DNA of 64,000 bases from Phalacrocorax aristotelis (GCF_949628215.1 NC_134287.1:23815501-23879500); one strand, 5' to 3'. Positions 1 through 11,323 are shown, numbered from the stretch's first letter. Notes: a model not told the origin generated them from the letters alone. A program made the numbers and translations.

Positions 1-2595
1 AAGGAAGTGGGATGTACTGGAGGGAACTGGGATGTACTGGGATATACTGGGCTGTACTGGGATGTACTGGGATGTACTGGGATGTACTGGAGGGAACTGG
101 AATGGACTGGGAGGGAACTGGGATATACTGGGAGGTAACTGGGATGTACTGGGATGTACTGGAGGGAACTGGAATGGACTGGGAGGGAACTGGGATGTAC
201 TGGGAGGGAACTGGGTTGTACTGGGATGTACTGGGATGTACTGGGATGTACTGGAGGGAACTGGAATGGACTGGGAGGGAATTGGGATGTACTGAGAGGA
301 AACTGGGATGTACTGGGAGGGAACTGGGATGTAGTGGGATATACTGGGATGTACTGGGATGTACTGGAGGGAACTGGAATGGACTGGGAGGGAATTGGGA
401 TATACTGGGAGGGAACTGGGATGTACTGAGAGGAAACTGGGATATACTGGGATGTACTGGAGGGAACTGGAATGGACTGGGAGGGAACCTGGATATACTG
501 GGATGTACTGGGATGTACTGGGAGGGAACTGGGATGTCCCAGTTCACACCCACTTCCCTCCCACTGCCTCCCAGTATATCCCAGTGTCCTCCCAGTACAT
601 CCCAGTACATCCCAGTAAATCCCAGTTCTCTCCTAGTACATCCCAGTACATCCCAGTACATCACAGCTCCCTCACAGTTCATCCCCGTACATCCCAATTC
701 TCTCCCAGTACATCCCAGTTCCCTCCCAGTACGTCCCAGTTCCCTCCCAGTACATCCCAGGTGCCTCCCAGTACTGGGAGGGAGCTGGGATGTACTGGGA
801 GGCACTACAATGTGCGGGGATGCCCTGGGATGTACTGTGGAGGAACTAGGATGTACAGGCTTGTACTGGGTTGTACCGGGTGGAACTGGGAGGGAATTGG
901 GATGGACCAGGATCTATTGGGATGTACTGGGAAGGAAGTGGGAGGGAAGTGGAATGTGCTGTGAAAGAAACTGGGATGTACTGGGAGGGAACTGGATATA
1001 CTGAGAGGGAACTGGGATGTACTGGGATATACTGGGCTGCACTGGGATGTACTGGAGGGAACTGGAATGGATTTGGAATGAACTGGAATATACTGGGAGG
1101 CACCTGGGATGTACTGGGATGTACTGGAGGGAACTGGAATGGACTGGGAGGGAGCAGGGATATACTGGGATGTACTGGGATGTACTGGAGGGAACTGGAA
1201 CTGACTGGGAGGGAACTGGGATATACTGGGAGGGTACTGGGATGTACTGGGATATACTGGGCTGTACTGGGCTGTACTGGGATGTACTGGAGTGAACTGG
1301 AATGGACTGGGAGGGAATTGGGTTATACTGGGAGGGAACTGGGATGTACTGGGATATACTGGGATGTACTGGGATGTACTGGGATGTACTGGAGGGAAGT
1401 GGAATGGACTGGGAGGGAACTGGGATATACTGGGAGGGAACTGGGATATACTGGGATATACTGGGCTGTACTGGGCTGTACTGGGATGTACTGGAGGGAA
1501 CTGGAATGGACTGGGAATGAACTGGGATATACTGGGAGGGAACTGGGATGTACTGGGATGTACTGGAGGGAACTGGAATGGACTGTGATATACTGGGATA
1601 TACTGGGATGTACTGGGATGTACTGGAGGGAACTGGAACACACTGGAAGGGAACTGGAATGGACTGGGAGGGTACTGGGATGTACTGGGGTGTACTGAGA
1701 GGAAACTGGGATGTACTGGGAGGGAACTGGGATGTACTGGGATGTACTGGGATGGAACTGGGATATACTGGGATATACTGGGGGGGAAGTGGGATGTACT
1801 GGGATGTACTGGGAGGTAACTGTTATGTACTGGGAAGGAACTGGTAGGGAACTTGGATGTACTGGGAGGGAACTGGGACGTACTGTGAGGACACTGGTAT
1901 GTACTGGTATGTACTGGGAGGGAAGTGTTATGTACTGAGGGGAACTGGGATGGACTGGGAGGGAACTGGGATGTAGTGGGACATAATGGGAGGGAACTGG
2001 GATGTACTGGGAGGGAACTGGGTTGTACTGGGGTGTACTGGGAGGGAACTGTTATGTACTGAGGGGGAACTGGGATGTACTGGGAGGGAACTGGGATGTA
2101 CTGGGAGGGAACTTTGAAGTACTGGGAAGTACTGGGAGGGAACTGTTATGTACTGAGGGGGAACTGGGATGTACTGGGAGGAAACTGGCATGTACCTGGA
2201 TGTACTGGAATGGAACTGGGAGTGAACTGGGTGGGAACTGTGATGTACTGGGGTGTACTGGGAGCTACTGGGATGTACTGGGAGGGGACTGGGAAGGAAC
2301 TGCATGTACTGGGACGTACTGGGTTGAAACTTGGATGCAGTGCGAGGGAACCGGTAGGGAACTGGGATGGAACTGGGACGTACTGGGATGGAACTGGGAT
2401 GTACTGGTAGGCTCTGGTATGGAATAGGGATATACTGGGATGTGCTGGTAGGCACTGGGATGTACAGGGATATCGTGGGATGTACTGGGAGGGAACTGGG
2501 ATGTACTGGGCGTCGCTGGGAGGGAGCTGGGATGTACTGGGATCCATACTGTGTGGCATGTTGGTCATTACTGGGACGCACTGGTCTATACGCGC
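1..2595. repeat. G-rich minisatellite block, left flank
   Basis: Built from 10-11 bp words (ACTGGGATGT, ACTGGGATAT, ACTGGGAGGGA) with no coding signal. From 1 to about 535 the G-rich strand is on top. At 534-560 a hinge switches to the C-rich complement, and near 763-782 the palindrome CCTCCCAGTACTGGGAGG switches back. The marker GAGGCACTACAATGTGCGGG lies at about 799-818. The same hinge, palindrome and marker recur in the right-hand array, so both flanks are one family. This block differs by a recurring sub-motif, GAGGGAACTGGAATGGACTG, about every 75-115 bp at roughly 88-480 and 1050-1660, which I do not see on the right. The array grades out through degenerate words at about 2400-2595. Confidence 0.95.
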
Positions 2596-2631
2596 GGGCT
2601 GATATCTGACCCCTCTGGCCCCACCCACCTT

Positions 2632-2935
2632 TGCGACAGGCTCCGCCCCCTGGCGAGGGCCTGGTGGGGTGGGGCCGTGGTCGCGTGCGCCCCAGCATCC
2701 CCAGTTAGCAACAGGTCCCACCCCCTGGTGACAGCCTGGGGGTGTTGCTGGTGCTGCCTGGCCCCACCCTCCATAGCAACAGGCCCTGCCCTTGGTGATG
2801 GCTCCAGGGGCATTGCCAGCGTCCCTTTGGACACACCCCCTTAGTGACAGGCCCCACCCCCCGGCAACGGCCCGGGGGGCGGTGCCGGCTCTCTCCCCTT
2901 AGCGACAGGCCCCGCCCCCCGGCAACAGCCCGAGC
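2632..2935. repeat. Five-copy degenerate tandem repeat with GC-box and RFX-like half-sites
   Basis: Five units start near 2632, 2706, 2774, 2842 and 2900 (spacing 74, 68, 68 and 58 bp). Each has an AGCAACAGG, AGTGACAGG or AGCGACAGG element, then a GC/CACCC box (CCCCGCCCCC or CCCACCCCC), then a GGTGACAG or GGCAACAG element. AGCAAC and GGCAAC fit the RFX half-site RGYAAC, and CCATAGCAACAG at 2771-2782 resembles an X-box right half. The array sits directly upstream of a CpG island, so a promoter-proximal role is plausible. Binding is inferred. Confidence 0.7.
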
Positions 2936-3247
2936 CTGTGTTTGCTCCGCTCGGGGGGCTCGGTTTGGGTGTTTTCTCTCCCCCCTCCCTCCCGTGCCGG
3001 GAACTCCAGGCGGCTCTCGTACGGCTCCCGGGGCCTTCACCCCCCGGGGGGCTCGGCCCGCCCCTTTCGCGGGGCGCTGTGGGAAGGGCGGGGGCGGGGC
3101 CCGGGGGTCGAAGAGCCCCGGCTCTGGCCCTGGGCTTCTCTGGCGTCGGTGCTCCCGTGTTCCCTCGGGCGGTCGCAGCTTTGGGGCTGTCTCAGCCCCC
3201 CGGGCAGGCGTGCTCTGGCGTTTAGAGAAGCGGAGGCGTTGCCTGAG
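2936..3247 (+). promoter_or_regulatory. CpG-island promoter and candidate noncoding first exon
   Basis: The stretch is CpG-dense. It has a GC-box cluster (GGGCGGGGGCGGGGCC, about 3087-3102) and an E2F-like TTTCGCGG near 3066. It ends in a good splice donor, TGAG|GTAAGG, with the exon end at 3247. The transcription start is not fixed. Open frames through it are explained by GC content and have no recognisable domain. It pairs naturally with the acceptor at 3519. Confidence 0.55.
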
Positions 3248-3519
3248 GTAAGGATTCCAGAGCTTGGCACTCTTTGGCGGCATCTGTACTAGAAAGGTCC
3301 CTTGTGGCCTGCTTTGCTTTTTTTCTCCCAGGATGCTGTTTTGGGCGCTGAGGGGGCGGTGAGACGGGTTAGTGGTATGGTGTTCTGTTTGGGGTTTGGT
3401 TTTTGCTTTGCTGTTTTTTTTCCCCTCGTGAGATCATTTTATTGTGCTGCTGCAATTCCTGTCTTTACTGAACCCGGAACCTTGGGGGTTTTCACTAGTT
3501 GTGCCGTTCACTGTTTCAG

Positions 3520-3860
3520 GTGTTGCCTTGGCCTCTCAACAGCCGTGGCACAACCTGCAGCGATGCTGCCTCTCCAGGCCCCCGCAGGCCCCGCTTTCTT
3601 GTCCAGCCAGGCGGGAAAGCGTGGTTGTTGCAGAAACAGCTACGCCCTGCGACTCCTCCTCAGGTTGTTGGCTCGGCCCCAACAGCGTACAGGCTGCTGA
3701 GGTCACCGCCTCCGCGCGGGACGCAGGCGGCCCGGAGAGCTTTACCCCGCGCCATTTCCGTCCCCTCTGGGCAGCAGCGGAGCTGCCGCCGCTTCAGGCG
3801 GCCGCTTTCTCGAGGGCGAGGAGCTGGGATGACAACGGGCCGCTGCAGACTCTGGTCAGG
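3520..3860 (+). other. Candidate internal exon of an unassigned transcript
   Basis: The acceptor TTCACTGTTTCAG ends at 3519 and the donor GTCAGG|GTAAGAG begins at 3861, giving a 341-bp exon. It is GC-rich and open in more than one frame, and no protein family is recognisable in any of them. With the first exon ending at 3247 and a possible terminal exon at 5751 it would form a three-exon, probably noncoding, RNA. Splice-site quality is the only support. Confidence 0.4.
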
Positions 3861-5750
3861 GTAAGAGGCTGTTCCCTGGGGAGCCGGCGCAGGGGGAGCG
3901 GAGGTACGCACGGGCACTTGTCGGTGCCCCTGGCCGGTAAAGGGAAGGTTAAATTGTTAGAGTGCAAATAAATACATATTATTTAGGGAGGAGTCGTGAC
4001 TAAATTTAATCACACCTATTACTGAACAAACCAGGCAGTCATTATTCCTAATCTGTAGTTAAAAAAAATAAAGGCAGTCCTTTTTTATGCCATAAATAGA
4101 GTTGCGAGTCATTAATAGCTCAATCTAAATACAGCCGTTACTAAATCAACTGCAGGCATTAATGACTCCTGATCAGAAACAAAATAAGGAAATTTTCGAA
4201 TCTAGAATGAAAATCGACCCGGAAAGCTAAATTGGGAGCGGGTAGTACTGAAATTGTAACAGGGCTGTTAGAAAGTTCAGAGGCAGCGACAGCTCCTGCT
4301 TCCAACCCAAGCAGTAAACGAAGCTTTAGGTTCTTAAATGAAGAGAAATAAAGGTGAGCTGTTAAACAGTGGCTGGGGTCAAGCGTAGCTATTAAGAAAA
4401 TTTGCAGGTACGGGTGATTCCTGAGCAGAACTAACAATTCCAGAAGATTTAGATTTAAAAACTACAGAGCTAATGGAGTGCCACAACCACCCGGATGTAA
4501 CTGCAGCCGCTTTGGGGGAATGCCCCAGCCCCCCCAGCCACCGCTATTAATTACTGCCAAGGAGAGTGAAAGTGAAAGTAGAAGCAGTGCAGGTGAAGTG
4601 TGAGCAGTACGCTTTTTCCTAAGTCATCTCTTCGTGTCAGGAGAGGAAAGAAAATGGAAAGAAGATGTTTGCAGGGGGTCTGTGCTGGGTTACCTGCGCG
4701 TCTCTTCCGTGCGTCCTTGAGGAGACATTTAGCTCCTGTTGGGCGCTCGCAGGTGGAGACAGGGCGAGCTGGAGGCAGGATCGGTGCCGGCACTGATAAA
4801 GGGATGGGCAACGAGCGGAGAGAAGAGGGGGCAAGGGCTGAAAAAGGGTCACCGGTTCTGCAGGGAAGGCAGCGGGATGTGACTCGGCAACCGCTCTGAC
4901 GAGCGCAGGGTCATTCGCTGCGATGAAGTCAGGGTCTGCGGCTGGCCCGGAGAGGCAGCAGAAATCCCAAACTCTTTGCAGGGGTACCGGCCAGATTAGG
5001 GCAACACCTGAACAGTAAAACCATTTAGGGGAAGCAGAGCTGGGCTGCACCGCGTGGCCAACCTCCCTCTTCTCCGTGAGTCCCAAAGGGGCAGCTCCAA
5101 GAATGTGCTGAGAATTCATCCCTTGCGCTAAAAATGAGACGCAAGTAGCACCCACCCGTGAATTTTATTTTCTCTCTCGCTCTGCGGCTCCTGCCTGCTT
5201 GTCTCTCCTCAGTGCTCACCTGCACCTGTGCTCGGATGGGGCAGCTGAGGGAAGGTGCTGCCATCTCCCCAGCCCCGGCGGACCGCCCCTCAGCTGTGTC
5301 CTCTGTCAGGGAGCGTCATCGTCTCTCCTGCCTCCCAGAGCGTGTCCTGTAGTGGCAGACGCGCGGGCTTTTCCCTGCACGCGCATACGGGAAGGGAAGG
5401 GAAGGGAAGGGAAGCACAGTGAGAGCTGGGCTTGTCAAAGAGTAATGGGGGTGGTGGGAAGCGTAGCTAGAACCGGAGAGCTACAGCGCAAAAGCAAAGC
5501 AGACGGGACACAAAAGTAAAATGGTGCACAGGAATGCTGAGGCGAGAACTCCCGCAGCACACAGGAAATCAGTGTCGGAATCTATTTTCTTCTGACTGCC
5601 AAATTAAAAATAATGGCACGCTTTGCAACGCTAAGCTCGCTCTGATCGTCTGAACTGTTTCTTTCCAACCCCCACCGCCCCCAGCACACCGCTCAGCCTC
5701 CTCAGCCTGAAATGCCTTGTTTTCCTTCTTTTTTTTTTTTTTTATGACAG
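3861..5750. other. Single-copy, intron-like stretch; no gene recognised
   Basis: No recognisable protein, RNA gene or transposon. The first 600 bases are AT-rich with scattered ATGACTC/GAGTCAT-like words. A GGGAA microsatellite lies at 5389-5414. The stretch ends in a strong pyrimidine tract with a 15-T run (5729-5743) and ATGACAG, a candidate splice acceptor at 5749-5750. Confidence 0.5.
5389..5414. repeat. GGGAA microsatellite
   Basis: About five uninterrupted copies of the pentamer GGGAA. Confidence 0.9.
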
Positions 5751-6280
5751 GGCAACTTCTGTTCCCGAGGTGGTGCCTACGGTACAGCTATCTCTTCGAA
5801 GACAGTTTGGTTTAGGTCAGAGAATGTTGAGCCTGGACTGAATCAGCCTCTGTTTCTATTTCTGGAAATCGTCGGTCCTGTGCATCAAGCCCGGAAAAAA
5901 GGAAATATGAACCAAAGGACGTGGGGCCTGCAGGGCTAGGAAATTATTTGAGAAGAGGTTCAGTGGGGAAATGGCTCTTTGTCTGTGGGGCATCCAGGCA
6001 AGCAACCCAGCTGCTAGAAAGCGGCGCTGTCCCCAGGATGGCCTCGGCGGTCCCGTTGGAGTCGGGGGAACAAGGACAAGGCAGGGTGAAGCATCTGGCC
6101 TGCCGTGTGGAACGTGACTGTACAAAGCACGTGTGATGCACTGCAAGTTTACTTGTTTAAACTGTGAGTTAAAGAAGGTGTGCGGTTGCTTTGTAAACAG
6201 CCGACGCTCTAAAGCTACACCCATCTAATTGCTAGCTGTATTAAATCTATCGTATTGCTGTTTCTGCATTAAAAAATAAA
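5751..6280 (+). other. Candidate terminal exon with poly(A) signal
   Basis: It follows the long T tract and AG acceptor at 5749-5750. AATAAA is present at 6275-6280, with a GT-rich stretch (TGTGTGGGTTGTTTTTTTGG and beyond) at about 6352-6390 as a possible downstream element. No frame encodes a recognisable protein. As a last exon of the transcript starting near 3.0-3.2 kb it is plausible but unproven. Confidence 0.3.
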
Positions 6281-8506
6281 AAAGAAAAAAACCAACACAC
6301 CTATGTAAGCACTTCTAAGTACAACGGAAAACCACTGTTTAACGCATGGCATGTGTGGGTTGTTTTTTTGGGGTGGGAGGGTGGGGTGTATGACAAAAAC
6401 CTGCGAGAGACACACGCACATATGCACATGTCATGTTTAGCGCTCACCTAAACCCAAAAAAGAAAATCCACTCTTTATTTTGCAGCATTAGCATTAGCTT
6501 CCAGCGCACAGCCTGAGCGCACACCTCTGCTCTCACCGTCTGCTCCCTCTTCAACCGTGTGTGGCTGTCATCAGCTTGCACAGGCTTTGCTCGTGCAAGT
6601 TTCCGCGACAGCTTACGAGAAGGCAGGGAAACCAACCCAGCAAGACGCGTAGTGCCTTCCTCTATGGGCTCCGTCCAGCCTTTGTTAAAATGAGCAGAAA
6701 AGAAATCTGCTGCTGCCTTTACCCTGACTGACTCTTACAGAGAGCATCTGACTTGACCCGCAGCAAAGCGATGCCCCAGGCAGCAGCACGTATTGGCGCG
6801 GACCGCGGTTTCACCCACCTGTTTTACTGCGCCGGTCCTTTCCCACGGCCGATGCCGCAGATGTGGCGCGCCCCACCCCCAAACCTCTTTACGAGGGTTC
6901 CCTGGGCTCTGCAAGTCGCCTGCTGGACGTGTTGCTGATTCAGGCACGGGCAAAGTCAGCTTCTTCGCTGGCCTCGGGCTAGGGCAGCCCCGTACTTGAG
7001 GGAAACTCAGAATATCTCCAGCGAGATCTCACCGGGAGGCTGGGACCTCGTCAGTAGGGGAGAAAGCCAAGCGACTGACACTGAAAGGGAGCTCTTTGCT
7101 AGGCTGTAGATCGTAAAGTTAACAAAGAAAACAAACCTGCCTTTTTAAAAATGCCCTCTTTTGAGTCTGCCACATTTGATACGGATTTTTTAAATTGCAG
7201 GGTATATCTCCTACAGGCCTCATGCAAAGGGAAGTGAGTACCTCTGGCTCTCAGGACAAGGGGGTCCCTCAGGAGCCCAGGGGCTCACGCCAGCCGGCAT
7301 CTGGCACAGCACAGGGCAGGAGCTTTGGCAGTAGTACGTGAGCTGAGAATGAGAGTCAGGCAGCACTGCACGCTTCTCCTGTGAGCCGCCGAGGCTCGCG
7401 CGCTGTACCTTCCACAAATAAAAGGCCAGAAGAGTCAGCATTTCTGCTAGTTCCAGCCTCATCCGTACCCTCGTTAGTGTAACTGTAAGCGAGCGTCCCG
7501 TAGCGACTGGGAGCGTGGCAGCTGGGCTTCCTGCGCTGCCTTAGGTTGTGCCCTTGGAGAGACCCTTCTCCGAGCCCCGTGAGCCCCGGGGTGGGTGGGC
7601 TGCGGTGCCGTTCAACGCTGAATAGGCACGAAGGCCTGTAAACAAAATGTATTTATATCGCACCCATACCCGGCAGCCAACCGCCGCTTTATTTACGTAT
7701 TCTGCACCTCCTGCCGACGCCTTTAAACTTAGCCGATATTGCCGCAGTTTTCACTGACGGGGCAGGGGACTGCCACGCTGCAGGGGGAGTGTCTGGGTGT
7801 CTCCCACGGACACAGACGTCCTCAGCTGGGTAGGGACAGGGTGAGAGCTGGAACAACTCTGCTGACATGTAAGGGCCGTCCCAGGGCAAGGCTCCTGGGT
7901 CTGGGGGCTGAAAGGCGAGCCGCGCTGGGTGGTTGGTGTGGGAGTTGTGGAGCAAGTAGGGGGAAAAAAAAACCAACAAGAAAAAACCATCCAAATGTTT
8001 CACAGCAGGTAGAAAGCTAGGCAGAAAGCAAACTGAATGCTGTAAAGACAAAAGCCGAAAGCCGGCTATGGACTGTACAAAAAGAGTCAGTGCCACGGAA
8101 GGAGGTTATTTCTTCAACTGACCATAGGAGGCTTTTTGTGAGAAAACACAACACCTTTCTGCTACGGCGCGGTACCGCAGCAGTAACGGGCCAGAGCGTG
8201 CGAGCGCCTTTGGCAGGATCGGTAACGGCCGGGGCACGGCCGAACGGCCAGCCCACCTTCCGCACAAGGAAAACACCATTGCCCTGGACCGCCACGCAGA
8301 CCCAGGACAGGTAAGGCGGAGGCCGAGCCCAGGCGCCCCCATTGCCAAGGACCACCTTGGCCTTGCAGCGTCTCACGCTTCGGGGTCTTTTGCAGGCCGT
8401 GGCTAAGCTCAGGCCCCCTGCTCGTGGCTGCCCCCGGTCCCCCGGCGCCGGTCGGGCCCCAGCCCCCAGCCCCCAGCGCGGTGCAGCGCAGGGCGGTGAC
8501 CCAGCA
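6281..8506. other. Single-copy stretch; no gene recognised
   Basis: I see no recognisable gene, RNA or transposon. Short open frames lie on both strands without domain signatures. GC rises after about 8300 toward the boundary of the amplified unit, where homology to the other copies starts at about 8507. Confidence 0.5.
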
Positions 8507-9330
8507 GGGCGGCCCCCCGGGCCCCAGCCCCCCCCCCCCGCCTGGGGCCAGGGCCCCGCGGCCGCCGGCCCCTTCCTCCTCTGCCCGCTCCCGTCGCAGA
8601 CGGCTCGGTATGTGTCACGAGCGGCAGCCCCGTTCAGCAGCTCTCGGAGGGCGCGCGGCTGTGCCCGGCCGTGACCGGGGCCCGCAGGGGTTTCCCGCTC
8701 GCCCCGAGAAGGCGCTGGCCCCGAGCCGGCGCGTCCCTCCCCGCCCGGCCCTCGGCGCCCTCGCGAGCTGAGCGCGGCCCGGCCAGCAGGGGGCGCTGGC
8801 GCTCACCGGCTGGGCGCGGTGGCGGGGCCGGTGGGGGCCGTTCCTTCCGGCCGCCCTTTAAGGGCCGCCCCGCGGGGCTCGGGCTTCCGGTGGCGCGTGC
8901 GCGGCGCGTCGGAGCGGGGGCGGGAGCGGTGCGTGTGGAGGCCGAAGGGCCGGTGCGTGTGGCGGCCGGGTCGCGAGGCGTCCCTGTGCGGTGCCGGGGC
9001 CCCTCTGCGGCCCGGCGTGGGAAGCCCGCGGCCGGCGGAGCCTGCTCGGAGCTGGGCGGGGAGCGCCGCGGCGGTCCGGCCGCCGGCAGCCATCCCCTGC
9101 GGTGGCCGGCAGCCCCTCGGGACGCCTGGAGGCCTGGCGGTGCCCGAGCCTCGCCTGCGGCAGCCGCCTGAGAGAGCAGCGCGGCCGTGTCCGGGGGCCG
9201 GAGAGCGCTGGTGGGTGAGTTTGGGCAGCGGGGGGCGGGTGTGTGTCTCCGGGCGGGGCCGGGGGGCTCCGTGCCCCGCAGAGGAGCCCCGGTCGGGCAT
9301 CGTTCGCTTCCGAACAATGCAGGTCTGTCC
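8507..9330 (+). promoter_or_regulatory. CpG-island promoter, copy 1
   Basis: Very CpG-dense. Motifs include ETS-like CTTCCGG at 8884-8890, NRF1-like GCGCGTGCGC at 8893-8902, GC boxes near 8910-8925 and a CTCF-like site at 8783-8796. A strong donor GGTGG|GTGAGT gives a candidate noncoding exon ending at 9214. No TATA box is convincing (only CCCTTTAAGGG at 8854-8864). Open frames here have no recognisable domain. Housekeeping-type promoter activity is inferred. Confidence 0.6.
8783..8796 (+). promoter_or_regulatory. CTCF-like site, copy 1
   Basis: CCAGCAGGGGGCGC matches the CTCF core consensus CCASYAGRKGGCRS at every position. Occupancy is inferred. Confidence 0.6.
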
Positions 9331-9785
9331 CTGGTTATTTTCTGTGTACAGTGTTTCGGGCCACCTGAAAGCCTTTGGCCGGGTAGGTTTGGTGCGGGGC
9401 GATGGCAGGTGTGGACCCGGAAAGATCTCGGGTGGGGGGCGTGGGAGGTATTTCTTGCCTTAAAACTCTGAGCCCACCTCGTGTGTCATGTCGTGTTATC
9501 ATGTCGTGAGTCTCGTGACTGTGGCAAATGGCTGAGTCGGGCGTTTTCTGATAACTAACTTCTGAACGTGTGCGTGTGTAGGCACGGGGAGATTTGTGCA
9601 GGGTGACGGAGCCCCTTGTGCTTCTGTGCTAATGTCTACCTGTTCTAGACCTCCAGTGTTGGAAAGCCTTTGTTTAGTGCCTAGTTGTGGCTGCGTAACT
9701 GCTGTTGCGCCTGCAGCTGTGCTCGCAGGGATGCTGGGTGGCTCCGCATCAAACCGGCCGCCGGGCGGCCGGGTTGTGCCGCAGA

Positions 9786-9861
9786 GCATGCCGGGAGCTG
9801 TAGTCCTTGCGGCTGCCGGGCGGCCGGGTTGTGCCGCAGAGCATGCCGGGAGCTGTATTCC
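9786..9861 (-). promoter_or_regulatory. Duplicated ZNF143/THAP11-like motif pair, copy 1
   Basis: On the minus strand 9786-9806 contains ACTACAGCTCCCGGCATGC, a close match to the vertebrate promoter motif ACTACAnnTCCCAGnnTGC bound by ZNF143 and THAP11. A 55-bp tandem duplication repeats it at 9841-9861 with AATACA in place of ACTACA. A USF-type CACGTG follows at about 9887-9892. The pair sits about 40-115 bp upstream of the candidate start codon at 9903, as expected for a core promoter. Confidence 0.65.
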
Positions 9862-9902
9862 TGGCGCAGTGGCTGCCGGCCCTGTCACGTGGTTCGCCGG
9901 GC

Positions 9903-10888
9903 ATGGCGGGAGGCGCGGTCTTCCGGCGCTCGGGTGCCGGGCGGCCGTGGCGCGTACGGTACGCGAGGTGTATTTTTGGGGTTGGCTTCGTGTTGATTAC
10001 TGGGGGCTTGCGGGTGCGGCCGCTTCCCGAGAAGCGGTGAGTTCCCCGGGAGCTGACAGAAGGGAAGAGGGAAAGGAGGAGGACGATGACCTTTTCCCCG
10101 TGCCCAGGGCGCAGATGATGGCCGCCTCCCCGGCCCACCGGAGGTCCCGCTCAGCCTCCCCTGGCCCCCCTTGCCCCGTGCGCCTGCCCCCAGCTCCGGC
10201 ACCTCCCTATAAGCGTGCTGCATAGCCTTAGGCCGCCCCCAGGCCCTGTCGTGAAGGCAGCAAGCCGTCCCTCAAGCGCACTGGATTCCCCCTTGGCGCA
10301 GGGGCCCTTAGCAGTAGCGTGGGGAGGGAGCGGTGTGTCCAGAAGCCCCTGCGGAAGGAGAGGCTTTGGCCAGGGTCGATCGACGGTAATGACGGTCGCT
10401 GTTTCTTCTTTCCCTCTCCCAGAGACCGTGCTGAGGACGTGGTTGTCTGTCCTTCCCCCGGGGATGCCGTTGCCTGTGGCCGTCTCAGGCTCGCGTGGCT
10501 TCTCTCTGCCCGTCCTCGCCGTCCTCGCAGCGCAGGGCCGAAAAGGGATAGACAAAGCCCTTCCCGGCTGCGGACAGGAGCTGCCTCAGCTGAAGCTGGA
10601 GACGCCAACGAAAGGTAAAGAAGAAGAAACTGAAGGTGCTCTGGCTGCCAGCTGCCTTCCTGCCGCAGGCAAGAGAGAGCCTGTCCATGCAGGTGGGGGA
10701 GGAAGGATCCCCCTTCATAGCCCGCAGCGGGCCAGGCCACCAACGTGCACCGTAGGGTCTGTACGCGTAACCCGGAGTTGGGTACGGGCGTGTAGTGCAC
10801 GAGCGAGCTAGGCTACGTGCCTAGGAAGCCTCATCTGGTAAGAGCTGTAAGACACCCACGTATTCTCTTCAGGTGGAGGACGGCCTAG
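9903..10888 (+). CDS. Candidate three-exon small protein gene, copy 1
   Basis: I do not recognise a family. Model: ATG at 9903 (G at -3 and +4, a strong initiation context), exon 1 to 10036 (AAGCG|GTGAGT donor), exon 2 10423-10614 (CTTTCCCTCTCCCAG acceptor, GAAAG|GTAAAG donor), exon 3 from 10873 (TATTCTCTTCAG acceptor), stop TAG at 10886-10888. The frame stays open across both junctions and gives 113 residues. The product is Arg-rich, with an uncharged segment near residues 24-37 (CIFGVGFVLITGG) that could be a short membrane segment, and a basic N-terminus. Exon 3 has another donor at 10983, 94 bases after the stop, so the mRNA might be subject to nonsense-mediated decay. The three internal substitutions seen among copies are all synonymous in this frame. 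It could instead be a noncoding RNA. Confidence 0.35.
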
Positions 10889-10999
10889 AGTCTGGAGCTG
10901 CAGAAGAGGCAGGGAGGAGAGGAGGGGAAAGAAGCATCTGAACGGCTAAATTGTGCCAGCAGCGCTGAGAGCGAGAGTCGCGGTGAGTCCTGGGCCACT

Positions 11000-11323
11000 G
11001 GGGCCCCGTTGCCTCTCTTGTGCGTCCTGGGCCCTCCCTGTCTCTCCCCCGGCCCCCTCTCTTTCCTTACCTGCTGCAAAATTTACTTTTTTTTTTGCGC
11101 CCCCCCCCCGCACCTTCTTTCTCCATCTCGCTCTGAGTGTCTCCCTGCCTCCCCGTCTTTTCAGTCCTCCCTCTCTCTGTCCTGTAGCCTGTGGCTCCTT
11201 TTTCTTTCTCCGCCTCTCTCTGCCTGGCTCTGGCTCCGTTTTTTTTTTTTTTTATTCCTCCTGCTCTGTCCTGTAGCCTGTCGGTGTTTTGTTGTTCTCT
11301 GGCTCTCTTGATCTGACTCCCTG
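11000..11323. repeat. Pyrimidine-rich degenerate tandem repeat, left part, copy 1
   Basis: Recurrent phrases such as CTCTCTGTCCTGTAGCCTG, CTGGCTCC and T runs recur irregularly, roughly every 60-110 bp. Poly-T and poly-C tracts near 11085-11110 and a poly-T near 11239 vary in length between copies. The repeat is interrupted by the provirus at 11324 and resumes after 16946. Confidence 0.75.

Noticed and set aside
3861-8506. CR1-type LINE in the single-copy region
   Set aside because: No CR1-like reverse transcriptase phrase or characteristic 3' end was visible; a library search could still find an old fragment.
8634-9463. Overlapping 160-230-codon frames on both strands of the CpG island
   Set aside because: GC-rich sequence is stop-poor; several frames are open at once and none shows a recognisable domain.
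11000-11320. Hydrophobic-looking plus-strand frames in the pyrimidine-rich repeat
   Set aside because: Leu, Ser and Phe richness follows from CT-rich repeats, and homopolymer lengths shift the frame between copies.
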